Of a stretch of DNA of 64,000 nucleotides, positions 1 to 10,239 are shown in pieces. The notes below the pieces were generated by a model. The model was not told where the DNA came from. It was given only the letters and a program-made list of their open reading frames with translations, and searched no databases. A program made the translations under genes and the position numbers. The stretch is from NCBI RefSeq assembly GCF_021347895.1, contig NC_067119.1, forward strand, positions 8,320,534 through 8,384,533. The letters are read 5' to 3'. The DNA comes from Acanthochromis polyacanthus (lineage: Eukaryota > Chordata > Actinopteri > Pomacentridae). Each line of letters opens with the position of its first letter. The stretch's first letter is position 1.

Positions 1-2829
1 TCTTTTCCCCAACAAGGAATCCAACTATGAGTGTGTGTGTGGAAGCTCTGGCAGAGAAATTACTGAATATACAGTGGGGATTATGTTCTTTATATATTTC
101 TTTTTTATTATTTTAATAAGAGAATCTGGCATTTATAATGAATTCCTGGAAAGTTTCCAAATTAGACACGCCAGTGAGTCATACACTTGGAATTTTTGAC
201 TTCAAAGCTGCTGCATATTGCACTGGCACGAGATCTTATGCTTGCATTAATTACAGTATAGTATATAAACTAAGACAGGAAAAAAAACAAGGGATTACCA
301 CAGGGGAGCAGGTGAATGAGAACCGCAGCCAGGTGGGTGGTTTAGTTAGAGTGAATCGGAGGTAGCAGTGGGCTAATCCCGAGCTTACAACCACCACCAG
401 TATTGAATCGCACCATCAGAATATGTCAGCAAGCCGCTCGGCTGGTATTTGCTCACAGCGGAGAGCGGCGTGGCCAGATGGCCAGCAGAGACTCGGTCCA
501 AAGCCGCCACAGCAACCCCCGCTGAGAACGAGGTCACCCCGCGAGAAAGGAAATGCTGTCACCTTTTCACTGTCGCCTCCAGCTCTATCCATCCGTGTGC
601 ATGCGTGTAATCCTGACGTGCTCTTTGTATGTCTCTTGCATCCCGGAATGCCATCGCTTGTGCTGCATTCACATGAGTAAAAATAATAATCATGAGCCAC
701 ATTCACCAAAACAACAAGAACAAGAAGAGCGTGCATGCTTTGGATTCTGCGCCATTTCATTCACTGCATCTTTATTTTGCATGCAGCATAGAGGCTGCAT
801 TTCAGAGCAACCCACTTCCAGAGACATGTTTACATACTCGTTGTGAGATGGCTTTTTTTGTGTAACTCTTAGAGCATCATTAAACAGATAAGAACATATG
901 AAAAAGGGATCTTAATTGAGTCACTGTGTACACTGTTGACACGATCACGCAAACTCTGCCACAACAAGACATTCCCAGAGTATAACCGTAACTAAATATA
1001 ACTCAAGCAATAAGAAAAAAAACTAATTTGGCTTGCTGGTTAAGACGCTTCCATGTACCAGGGAGTGAAGGGAGCGCTGCCACTGATTACTATACCTCCC
1101 ACTCCTCATTATTCAACAGTCCCACTCACTACTGAGAGCTCCACTCATTCCATTATAGTATATCACATTGATATGTGCCAGCAAGTGAAAAGGACACAGG
1201 TAAATTGTCATGGGAGCTTTGAGGCTGGAGGCCTCGCACAACGAGCGACTGTAAATTAACTAAGGGTGGATCATTGCCATGTGAATGGAAAAAAAGAAGG
1301 AGATTGGGGATCTTTAATTCATGACAGTAATGAAATGAGTCAAGCTGTTGAGTCTCAAAGGCAGCGGATCCCTAGGCTGAGGCTCCGCTATTCTTTTCAT
1401 CACGAGTCTGACAGATCAAAAGGAGGACAGGGCCATAAATGACTTCCTTTGGTAATGGGAAAGTTAGTTGTGTCCCACTGCCACAGGAGCTACACTAGGA
1501 CCTTTGTTAACGTGAATGGAAACTGAAGGCTTCCACTCATTTTAGATTACGGAATGAGGTTGGTGAGTCATGTTAAACGAAAGGTCAAAGGTCATGTAGG
1601 CACTTCAAGGCCACCAATCCGTCAATAAAGTAAGCATGACTTGGGGATATTCATTTTTCCTCCCACTTCAGTGTGCTTTCTTCTACAGCTCTACAGACTA
1701 TATAAATATTCAAGAATAGCACAACAGATGCAGGCGTTTGGCTGCATTCGGCCATAATTGTAGCTGGAATAGTACATTTGTCACTTAAGGCGCTTTTTCT
1801 TCGCTCAAAGCAACAGTATGGGGCAGCTAGAGTGAAAATGCTGGAATTTCATTAAAAAAAGGGAAGTGTAAAGTAAAGGAAAGAAAATGCAAATCTTCCT
1901 CAGGGAGGGAATCCCTGCTGACTGAGTTTTGCACTATGTTTTTGTGAAATATGATAGGTAAAAACCACTTCAAGGCAATGCTCTTATTTTTTACGCTAAT
2001 CGTTGAAATAAAAGTTATTTTTTTTATTGCTCTCATAATTCTGTGCATAATAAAGAAATTGTCTGATTGTTCCTGTAGGCCACATTAAACAAACAGAAAC
2101 AGAAAAAGTTAATAACAAAGCACTTTCAGAGAATGTTTTTGTATAAAAATGATTGCACTGGTGTATTATAAACACAAGTATAGATGAAGTGTGTCACGAA
2201 TTCTCTTATTTGGAGGTCAGCTGCAGATAATGCTAATTTCTTGTTAGATCTCTGTGTAAAACTCCAATAGCAGAAGTCTCTGGTTGACTTTTTTGAGTTT
2301 AAGAAAGCTACTGCTGCATAAAACATCTGCAAACAGAAACTACAGGTATAAAGCAGAGGAAGAAAATCCATTCTATTTAAACATGTTAGGCAAATGTAGC
2401 TTTTAAAACATATGCAATATGTGGCTTTCTATGTGATTACCTCTTCCCGTGTTGATAAATGCCATAAAAATAAAGAAAAAGCATCATGTCCAGTGGTAAA
2501 CAGGCAATGTTAAGTGTGTTTTGGAGGTGGAGCAGAACATTTGAGATTAGGACGAGGAAAAAAGCAGCATTTTCAGTCTACCGTCTTAAATAAAGCAACC
2601 AAAATTATCCGCAAACAAAAACCGTATGAATAGTTATGGAGATAAGTGTGTGTACTGGGAGTAAGAATACAGAAAAACTCCAAATATGTGTAGATGACAT
2701 CCCCAGCTGCACCATCAGCTCAGAGGGAAAGCAGCTGTCTAATGATACCTCTCCAAAACGATGTACAAATATACAGAGTGAGCTGTATTTGTGTGTACAC
2801 GCTTGTTTTTGCAGTGGTAGAACGTGAGC
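1..2829. other. No gene recognised
   Basis: Moderately AT-rich sequence. The ORFs (for example 138-365, 423-846, 2605-2841) overlap on both strands, have no splice context and match nothing I know. If the smyd1 remnant were a functional gene, upstream exons would be expected here or beyond the left edge; none was found. Confidence 0.6.
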
Positions 2830-3119
2830 TAGTTTTGACATTGTTCTTTACGGCATAGATTCAACAAGGTGCTGGAATAGTTCTTTAGTGATCTTGGTTC
2901 TTAATGGCATGATAGAATCTGTAATTTCCTGTTCAATCACATCTCAAAGGTGCTCTATTGGACTGAGATCTGGTGACTGTGGAGGTCTTTGGAGTGCAGT
3001 GAATTCAATGTCATGTTCAAGAAACCAGTTTGAGATGATTTCAGCTTTGTTATATGGTGTGTTAGCCTGCTGGAAGTAGCCATGTACAGATTTGTCCACT
3101 GTGTTCATAAAGGTTTAGG

Positions 3120-3768
3120 TTTTCCAGGGCCAGTACTGATGCTAATTGTTGGGATTAAAGACAGCCTGGATATTTGGAATTGATATGCGGTAAATATAAT
3201 GTTTTGACAGCATGTGATAGGAGAGAACCTGCCATCCATAACTAGGCTTCTTCATTAAGAGAGGTGACTACAACTGAATATGTAAAATAGTAATAGGAGT
3301 GATTAAATTTGAACACTCTCCTCTGTTTAAGTGGGATCAACTGACATTCATCAGTTTGTCTCCTGCAGTTACGTCTGCTGTTCTTCTCCATTTTCTTAAT
3401 CTTTCACCGTTCTACCACTTTTATCATCCACAAAGGTACTTATCCTAAAACATTAATTATTGTTCTCCAGACTCTGTTTCAGGGTAATCTGTGGCTGCCT
3501 TCTAACTTAGCCACTAGCCGGTAGCGTAGAAGTAGCCGCTGTGAGAGAAGCTAATTTCCTGGTTTTGGGCAATGACTTGTGTTTCCTCTTCAGTTTTTAC
3601 AATTTCTGCTTGAGAGACATTTCTGAGACTACAGAGCCATGAGAGACAGAGAGAGAAAGCTGCATCAGACCTGAAGTAGAGCATTTAATTCATCAATTAT
3701 CGACCAATAAAAGTACAGATACCAATAATCAGAAAAAATGCCAAATATCGGCCATGGATCGGTCTATT
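3120..3768. repeat. Interspersed repeat family A, copy 1, inserted in a Tc1
   Basis: This segment interrupts the Tc1 and is shared with 13870-15290 and, inverted, with 31262-31740. Shared landmarks include CTGCTGTTCTTCTC, a purine-rich GAGAGACATTTCTGAGAC block and GCATCAGACCTGAAGTA. It has no coding capacity. The family was not identified. It ends in a short run with GGCCATGG and an ATCGG-type motif. Confidence 0.65.
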
Positions 3769-4290
3769 CCTAGTACTAAGGGGCCCAAATTGTGCCAAGA
3801 AAATATCCCCAATGTCAATACAACACCAGCAGCCTGAACTGTCGATACAAGGCAGGATGGATCCATGCTTTCATGTTGTTTACCCCAAATTCTGACCTTC
3901 AGAATGTTGCAGCAGAAATTGAGACACAACAGACCAGGCAACGATTTTCAAATCTTCTGCTGTTCAGTTTTGTGGAACCTGTGCAAACTGTGGCTTTGGT
4001 TTCCTGTTTTTAGCTGACGGGGTGGACACCTGGTGTGGTCTTCTGCTGCTGTAGTCCATCTGCTTCAAGGTTCGGTGTATTGTGCCTCCAGATATTTTCT
4101 ATCTTGGTTGCAACAAATGGTTATTTGAGCTACTTTTGCCTTTCTGTCAACTCGAACCAGTCTGCTCATTCTCCTCTCACACCAATAAGGCATTTTCGTA
4201 CAGAGAACTGCCTGGACATTTTCACTTTTTTTTGGACGAGGATAAAAATCCCAGCAGATCTCATAAATAGTCAGACCAGCCTATGTGGTG

Positions 4291-4573
4291 CCAGCAACCC
4301 ACTCCACTCATCCCCACTTTCACCCCAACCAGTCGAGGCAGATGGCCGCCCTCCCTGAGCCTGGTTCTGTCGTAGACTTTTTCCTTCTGTTAAATTTTTT
4401 TAAATTCTTTTTCCCTTGGTTCCTTCCCACCATTGCCAAAGGCTGCGTTGGATTGTTGGGTTCTGTGTTCTCTGTTAAAAAGTTGTGAGGTCTTCATCAT
4501 TCTATTGGAAGCGCTATGAGATGGCATACGTTGTGACATGGCACCATACAAATGAAACTGAATTGAACTGAAC
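4291..4573 (+). repeat. L2/Rex-like LINE 3' tail inserted in the Tc1
   Basis: Contains the block GGCAGATGGCCGCCCTCCCT followed by GAGCCTGGTTCTG, then a poly-T/C stretch and a terminal GAACTGAATTGAACTGAA run. This is the familiar 3' untranslated tail of teleost L2-type LINEs. It splits the Tc1 N-terminal region, so it arrived after that element. Confidence 0.65.
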
Positions 4574-4755
4574 ACCCATCGCAGACACTTAGATCACCTT
4601 TTTTCTACTATCTGATGCTCAGTCTGAACTTTAGCAGGTTGTCTTGACTACGTCTAAATGCCTAAAGGAATTGAGATGCTTCCGTGTGATTGGTTGATTA
4701 GATATTTGTGTTATCGAGGTGAATCTAATCAAGGGGCTGGTGAGCATATATGTAT

Positions 4756-6234
4756 GGAACAATAATGCATTTGCTGTTTTACATGAATATAGGATTGTAA
4801 GTGCAGCTGCTGGACAAACAAAAACAGAAAAAATAGCCTTAATCAACTTCATTACAAGCTAATTATATCAGTTTTGCGGCGTAAAGAGTAACACTTTGAG
4901 AATACTGCTAATTTTTTCTGATGGCGTCGCTTATGAGGCATCTCTGAACCGAAATTGCCCTTCAGGAGCAGAATCCAATCACAGCAATACATTCCCCTCA
5001 CAAGTGCTATTACATTCTGTGCCATCCATCTCTTATTTGTATTCTTTCTTTTCTGCTTTTCTCTCCTTCTTCTGCAAAACTTGCAGGACAAAGAGTTCGC
5101 TCTCTGCTCTCACCAGCTCTTGCTCATTAGGCCTGGGAGTCAGATATTAATTCTGGCCCGGGTGAAAACCCTGTCGCCATTAAGATCGGGTGACAGCTCA
5201 TTTTCCTTGGTGGCCTGCAGAAGACAATAGCAGTGATGGAATTGTTTTTTTCCAGTCGGTAACCTCATTAACTCATTGGAATAAAGACAATGTGGAGTTG
5301 TTTGCATTAAGCTGTAATTATGCTGATTCACTCATTTTCCCGCTCTCTCTCTTCTCCATCCAATTGCTGTTTTAATTAGATTCTCCTCTACTCAAACATT
5401 GACAACGTGGATTTGCTTTTGACTCATAAATTAAGGGCCCACCTACCCATGACTTCCCATATAGATTCGAGTGTCTTATATATGAGAGCGCGGAGTGAAA
5501 GCAGGAAGGAAAAGGAAGGTAGACAGTGAAGGAAAGGCCCCATGCAAACATGCCATGCGTCTTCACTAGTCGTACATTACCTGGCTTGACAAGGCTACAT
5601 TCCTTGAGACTGTCAGTGGGTCGGAAAGGACAAGTATGTGGAAATTTATTCTCTTGCAACTTCACGTGCTCAGTTCCCTGACCTTGATTTCCTCTCTCTC
5701 TCTTTCTTTTCAAGTCGGAGCCGGAGAAGGGGGGCGAAAGAAAGAGGAGGGGGGAAAGAAAGATGGAGACAGAAAGAAAGAAAGAGTGATGCTTGGATGA
5801 ACACAGGCTTTGTGCATCCGTCTCATGTGGATTTGATCTTGTCTGCTGGGCGATGTGAGCACAGATAGCAGATGTCAGCCATGACTCCTTCCTGCCACCT
5901 CTTTTTTCGCCGCACGTACGTCTCCTCGGGAAATAATAAAGAAAATCATGACTTTAAGATTCAGTTTGAGGCTGAGAAATGTGTGTTTTGCGCTGGACGA
6001 CAACTTATTACCTGCAGCTAAAAGATCATGATTTTACCGATAGGTTTGCTTGTCTGCCTGGCAGCGTGAAATCTCCAAGAGCTGCAATATTATTGTAGAG
6101 AAAAAATAACCCTTTGGTGCAAGGAACTTGTAATAAGATCCCTTACTTATACTGATCTGGTAAGAGCAGACCCTTTGACTCTAAAATCCAAGTACAACAC
6201 ATTTTGTACTATTTTGTGAACCCTGTGAAATATC
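4756..6234. other. No gene recognised
   Basis: Mixed unique sequence. A purine-rich GAAAGAAAGA stretch lies at 5735-5790 and a pyrimidine run just before it. No exon-like segment seen. Confidence 0.6.
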
Positions 6235-6936
6235 TATCTTTCTCTATGTACTAGAATGGGTGCTGTATTGTTACTCTTTGACTTAGATCCAATATACATA
6301 ATTATCTGTACAAAATTATTAACTCTTTCAGTATTCTTATTCATGAAAGAATCTGTGCAATACCACTAATATGTGCAGTAATATTATTTCTAGAACTACT
6401 ACTTTATGTACACTACCATACAAAAGTTTGAGGTCACCTGGACAATTTCATGTTTTCCATGAAAACTCACACTTTTATTTATGTACTAACATAATTGCAC
6501 AATGGTTTTTTAATCATCAATTAGTCTTTCAACAGCATTAGCTAACACAATGTAGCATTAGAACACAGGAGTGATGGTTGCTGGAAATGTTCCTCTGTAC
6601 CCCTATGGAGATATTCCATTAAAAATCATCCGTTTCCAGCTAGAATAGTCATTTACAACATTAACCATACATTATGTCCAATCTGTGCAATATAGATAAA
6701 TATTTGTGCAATATTATTGCTTCTCTCAGTATTTCTATTTATGAAAAAATCTGTGCAATACCACTAATATGTGCAGAGCTGTTATTTCCATAACTAGTGC
6801 TTCTGTATATTTAGCTGTCATTTTTATTTTTGTACTACATTCCGGAAATGTTTGCACCGTCTTTGCCGCTGTAACACTCAAATTTCCCCACTGTGGCCTC
6901 AACAAAGGCTTATCTTATCTTATGTCTTATCTTAAA
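6235..6936 (+). repeat. Two LINE 3' tails flanking a MITE, ending in TCTTA repeats
   Basis: Blocks at 6330-6380 and 6725-6776 are near-identical (AATCTGTGCAATACCACTAA then TATGTGCAG). The second runs into AATTTCCCCACTGTGG, CAACAAAGGCTTATC and TCTTA-type repeats at 6880-6936. The same tail occurs inverted at 14620-14870. It is the 3' end of a truncated non-LTR retrotransposon; no reverse transcriptase is present. Confidence 0.65.
6409..6670 (+). mobile_element. Tc1-derived MITE, copy A (right end truncated)
   Basis: Starts TACACTACCATACAAAAGTT. It has long stretches identical to the copies at 51678 and 58674, including CACAATGTAGCATTAGAACA and CCCTATGGAGATATTCCATT. Non-coding. It lies between two LINE tails. 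Confidence 0.8.
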
Positions 6937-7524
6937 ATGCAAATAGCATGTAAAGAAATCAGTTTGAACTTTAAATTTTAATTGCAACTCTAGTTGAGTA
7001 TAATAGAATAATCCCATCTAGCCACTCTTGACATTTGCAGTTTCTGTGTGACTTTTTCGTTAAAGTCAAGTGTTTGATGAGGAATATTTGTCTCCTTGTA
7101 ATGAACTCCTTCAAACTTGTGAGAACCTGTTAGCAAGTACACAAACTTTCATGTTTTTAATATATTTATTTTTAAAAAGCTGCAAAAAAGAAGTCTAACA
7201 GCTCCCGGAGAATGAAGTAATCTTACACCTCATGCAGAACTGCTGGAAAGTTGGAACAACATACTTAATATTTTAGCCCTTAGGCCTGGTGCAAACTGCT
7301 TTTTTTTAATTCCTCAGGGTTTTAAGTAAGGAAAGGACATGGGGTCATTAAAAACACAAGAATTTATGACATTAAGTGCCTGAATGTTATCAGAAAATTG
7401 CACAGCGTTCACAAGATTCTCATTTCCAGAATTATGTAAATGAAGACTGTTGGCATGTCTCAAATCCAATGTATATACTAATATCAGGCAGATTTTTAGT
7501 AGCTTCTGTGTTTATAAAGGCCAG

Positions 7525-8501
7525 GCAGATAGAGTTCGGACATGGTATGATCTGTAAGGCCTATGCCATCCTCATGGTCACCCACAGTCCAACACATCCC
7601 ATCACCAAAGACCTGGAGGTAAACACCTTATAATCAGTCTTATTTGGTTTTGCTAAGATGTTTCCAGACCAGTTCATTAGTTTAAATACAGCTCAAATTG
7701 TATGAATGATTTTCATTAATAATTTTTAAATCATCTATTCTGTAATTCTTTTATGGAACAATTAAAAATGACAATTTGAAGACATCCACATCGGCATCTT
7801 TCCTCAGCTTTTTTGAGTTTACTGTTGGTTTATCCTCAACTGCAAAAACTTAAATGCCATCAACCCATCAAACAAGAGCAGATAGACACAGTTAGCAAGC
7901 AGCTGGAAACCGTTGTGGACCATTAATCAGCTAGAAGGCCAGATTCCCTGCCAGAGTTCATGAAGAGTTCTTAAATAGACAAAAGAGAGCAGGTAAATGA
8001 ATCATTGTGTTGATCTGAACTGCTGGATGGTAATAAGGTATGCACAAGCTACCAATATCAGTGTTCTTTCAGTTGTGTTTGTGAATTAAATTTACATTTT
8101 TTTTGACCCAGGTTTAAAATCTGTCTACAAAGTTTACTTGCAGGCCTGCTAAGATGCTTTAAAGCTTTTGGCAAAATTTGAGCTTCAAATTTGATTGTTT
8201 TAATATCCCTGGTAGATAATTGATTTAAGATAAGGTTACCTCAAGCTGTGCTTTAAACTGGTCAATTCACAAATTTGGATTTTTTTTCTATTCATTGTGT
8301 AACATAGCTAACTCCATGGTGGACATTTTAAGCACTGATGTTTGTCCTGACAGATGGAACTGAGGATGTTTAAACAGAACGAGTGAGGCGGCCCTGAAGA
8401 ACAAACGGATGACCATGATGCATGAACCAAAATCTATGGAGGAGAGAAGAACCTCTTCCAACAGAGAAAATAATCCTATTGTTTACTGCCAACAGCTTTG
8501 A
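7525..8501 (+). pseudogene. smyd1: Last two exons of SMYD1 (muscle lysine methyltransferase), probable relic
   Basis: SMYD1 is a SET/MYND methyltransferase and myosin chaperone of striated muscle. The segment 7525-7618 encodes QIEFGHGMICKAYAILMV then THSPTHPITKDLE, a near-exact match to the SMYD1 C-terminal TPR-like region. It has an AG before it and GTAAAC after it. At 8354-8386, after CAG, the frame reads MELRMFKQNE then stop, again SMYD1. From 8385 another frame continues with EAALKNKR and MTMMHEP, resembling the SMYD1 tail, to a TGA at 8501. An ATTAAA lies at 8560. Compared with remembered mammalian SMYD1, about seven codons before MELRM are lost or frameshifted and roughly seven after QNE are deleted with a frame change. 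No earlier SMYD1 exon was seen from 1 to 7500. It could still be a functional gene with a shortened end and a very long upstream intron. Confidence 0.78.
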
Positions 8502-8559
8502 GTGTTTGTATGAGAATCTACACATTTACTGTATCACTTGCATTTTGTAGTTAGTTTTC

Positions 8560-8565
8560 ATTAAA
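8560..8565 (+). terminator. Possible poly(A) signal of the smyd1 remnant
   Basis: ATTAAA, the commonest variant poly(A) hexamer, lies 59 bp past the TGA of the relic reading frame. It fits the end of the old transcription unit, but the region is AT-rich and the hexamer may occur by chance. Confidence 0.35.
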
Positions 8566-9282
8566 ATATTGTCTTGCAAAACTTGTGCACTTTTTCCTCT
8601 CACATTATGAATTTCTGTAGTTTGGTTCCGCATCTTAAAAACAAGTGGTATTCTGTTCCACTTGGGGTTAGGTGCAGTTTAACCCAAAAATAAGTCTGAA
8701 GCTTACACATTGTGCTAGAATAGGTAATGCATTGAAAGAGACACTTGAACCCAGTGGATGGTAAAGTTGGAAAGACCTCCCATTTTAAGATCAACCCTTT
8801 GATACAAATGGCTAGTATCAGCTTGGACTCTTCAGTTTGTAGCCAGTTGAGTTAATGGTCACATGAGCAGATTTCAGACAAACACCCCCTTACTGGGTTC
8901 ACACATTAGCGCTTGAGTCAAACTTGTAGTCACACCAGACAGTCCAAGAATAGCACATGCTCAAAGGAGTTTATCAAGTGAAATCTGGTGCAGCTGCTAA
9001 TCAGACTAATGTCCCGCTTGTAATTAAATTATCTGAACAACTTTGAGGAACTCTACCAGCAAAGGGAAAGTACACCAAGCTCACTGCACATTAAGTTTTA
9101 CATCTGGTATTCTTTGTGACATAAGCCAGGTGCAGAGTTGTTAGAAAGACAGCTTCTGCAACTTACAAATTCACATAACCCTTTAAACAGCTATTGCTCA
9201 TCAACATTGCTTTCTGCCACTATTCAGTTTGGCATTTTTTGCCAAGAGAAACATCAGAAGACAGTTGCTGCTTTTTCCATAC

Positions 9283-9288
9283 TTTATT
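9283..9288 (-). terminator. Poly(A) signal of fabp1
   Basis: AATAAA on the minus strand, 17 nt past the TAA stop, giving a very short 3' UTR. It is the first canonical signal after the stop codon. Confidence 0.8.
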
Positions 9289-9305
9289 ATCCCAAGTGCA
9301 GACGT

Positions 9306-10083
9306 TTACACGCGTTTGCTGATCCTCTTGTACACGATGTCCCCCACAGTCATCGTCTGTAGGGACACGAAAATACAAATTTAAAGGCCATTCAAGAGGC
9401 AATACAGACATCAAGTTAAGGGTTTTGAATACTCACATTGACGATTGTGTCCTCATCCACCCATTCAGTGACAGACTCAATTCCCTCCATTGAGACCTTC
9501 AACTTGTTGCCTTCCCGCTGAACCACCCCCTTTAGAAAACATAGGCTCAAGTTAAAGACAGCAAGAACATCTTACTCAAATTCCAATGTGAAAAGGTGTT
9601 TGAAACAATGTGCCATTATTCTTAGAGTTTAGATAACCACTGCATTTGGAATCAGCAGTTAATCCTCCTGCCTCACCTTGATCTTCTCTCCAGTGATCGA
9701 GTCCAACTCAGTCTCCTGCCCGATAGTGAAGGTGTTGACGATTACTTTGCCTCCAGTTGTGACCGTCACTTTGAAGTTGTCACCATCCTGCTCAATTTCA
9801 GAGATGCTCTTGAGGTCTTTTCCTTTCTGGATAAGGTCATCAGGAAGACCTACGACGGAAAGCAGGCAAGTTAAAAACGAAAGCATGCTCAGTAAAGCAG
9901 TCTTAACTTCAAGCTGTGTGTCATCTATGCAGTTTAAAAATGCAGCTTCATTTAAAAAAAAGTGCAATCAAAAATCTGAGTAGTACAGGTAAAAGCCTTA
10001 AAAGCACAATTCTTACCAATAGCCTTCATGAAAGGCTCAAAGTTCTCCTGGGACTCAAGCTGGTACTTTCCAGAGAAAGACAT
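9306..10083 (-). CDS. fabp1: Liver-type fatty acid-binding protein (FABP1), complete four-exon gene
   Basis: Cytosolic intracellular lipid-binding protein that carries long-chain fatty acids and other hydrophobic ligands in liver and intestine (family knowledge). Coding exons on the minus strand are 10083-10017 (67 nt), 9849-9677 (173 nt), 9529-9437 (93 nt) and 9356-9306 (51 nt, with TAA). All introns are GT-AG. The joined frame has 127 codons plus stop, the usual FABP1 length, and 173/93/51 nt is the classic exon pattern. Residues 1-7 read MSFSGKY. The family signature falls at residues 5-22 (G5, Y7, L9, N14, F15, E16, F18, I22). The C terminus YKRISKRV keeps Arg122 and Ser124, known carboxylate-binding positions in FABP1. 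The start codon is the only in-frame ATG and lies about 43 nt from a TATA box. It lies tail-to-tail with the smyd1 remnant. Whether it is the teleost a or b copy cannot be told here, so only the family symbol is given. Confidence 0.97.
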
Positions 10084-10125
10084 GGTGGCAGGCAGTGAAG
10101 GTAAAGTTAAAGTGGTTTTCAGCTG

Positions 10126-10133
10126 CTTTTATA
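10126..10133 (-). promoter_or_regulatory. TATA box of fabp1
   Basis: On the minus strand the sequence reads TATAAAAG, ending 43 nt upstream of the fabp1 start codon. This predicts transcription starting near 10095-10105 and a very short 5' leader. It is a canonical TATA in the expected position. Confidence 0.85.
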
Positions 10134-10150
10134 CTCTCAAACTGCAGGGG

Positions 10151-10163
10151 CTCAATCATTAAC
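10151..10163 (-). promoter_or_regulatory. Probable HNF1 site in the fabp1 promoter
   Basis: The minus strand reads GTTAATGATTGAG, close to the HNF1 consensus GTTAATNATTAAC, about 18 bp upstream of the TATA box. HNF1-alpha is a known activator of mammalian Fabp1, so the site fits the gene. Binding is inferred from the motif only. Confidence 0.7.
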
Positions 10164-10219
10164 CACAGGTGACTTCAATTAAGGCAACTCCAGCCCATCT
10201 CATCCAGCAGAGCTCACAC

Positions 10220-10237
10220 ATTGGCTACTGCAGATAA
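10220..10237 (-). promoter_or_regulatory. CCAAT box and GATA/CDX-like motif upstream of fabp1
   Basis: On the minus strand AGCCAAT lies at 10226-10220. AGATAA lies on the plus strand at 10232-10237 and reads CTTTATCT on the minus strand, matching both GATA and CDX cores. GATA4 and CDX factors are known regulators of Fabp1 in gut. The motifs are short and functional assignment is inference. Confidence 0.4.
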
Positions 10238-10239
10238 AG

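Larger units (their letters stand above)
2830..4755 (-). mobile_element. Tc1-like transposon, minus strand, broken by two nested insertions
   Basis: Minus-strand fragments match a teleost Tc1 (DD34E) transposase. 3780-3900 encodes IWGKQHESMDPSCLVSTVQ and GIFSWHNLGPLV. The segment at 2900-3110 reads, on the minus strand, like the region around the third catalytic residue and C-terminal half. The N-terminal HTH-coding end and 5' flank run from about 3990 to 4755. A foreign repeat occupies roughly 3120-3768 and an L2-like tail roughly 4291-4573. Stops and frameshifts are frequent, so it is dead. Outer terminal repeats are too decayed to fix the ends exactly. Confidence 0.8.

Noticed and set aside
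423..846. Overlapping ORFs on both strands at 416-846
   Set aside because: Open in three frames at once, no domain, no splice sites in context; typical chance ORFs.
9678..9983. Plus-strand ORF of 101 codons opposite fabp1 exon 2
   Set aside because: It is the antisense shadow of the fabp1 exon and crosses its introns.
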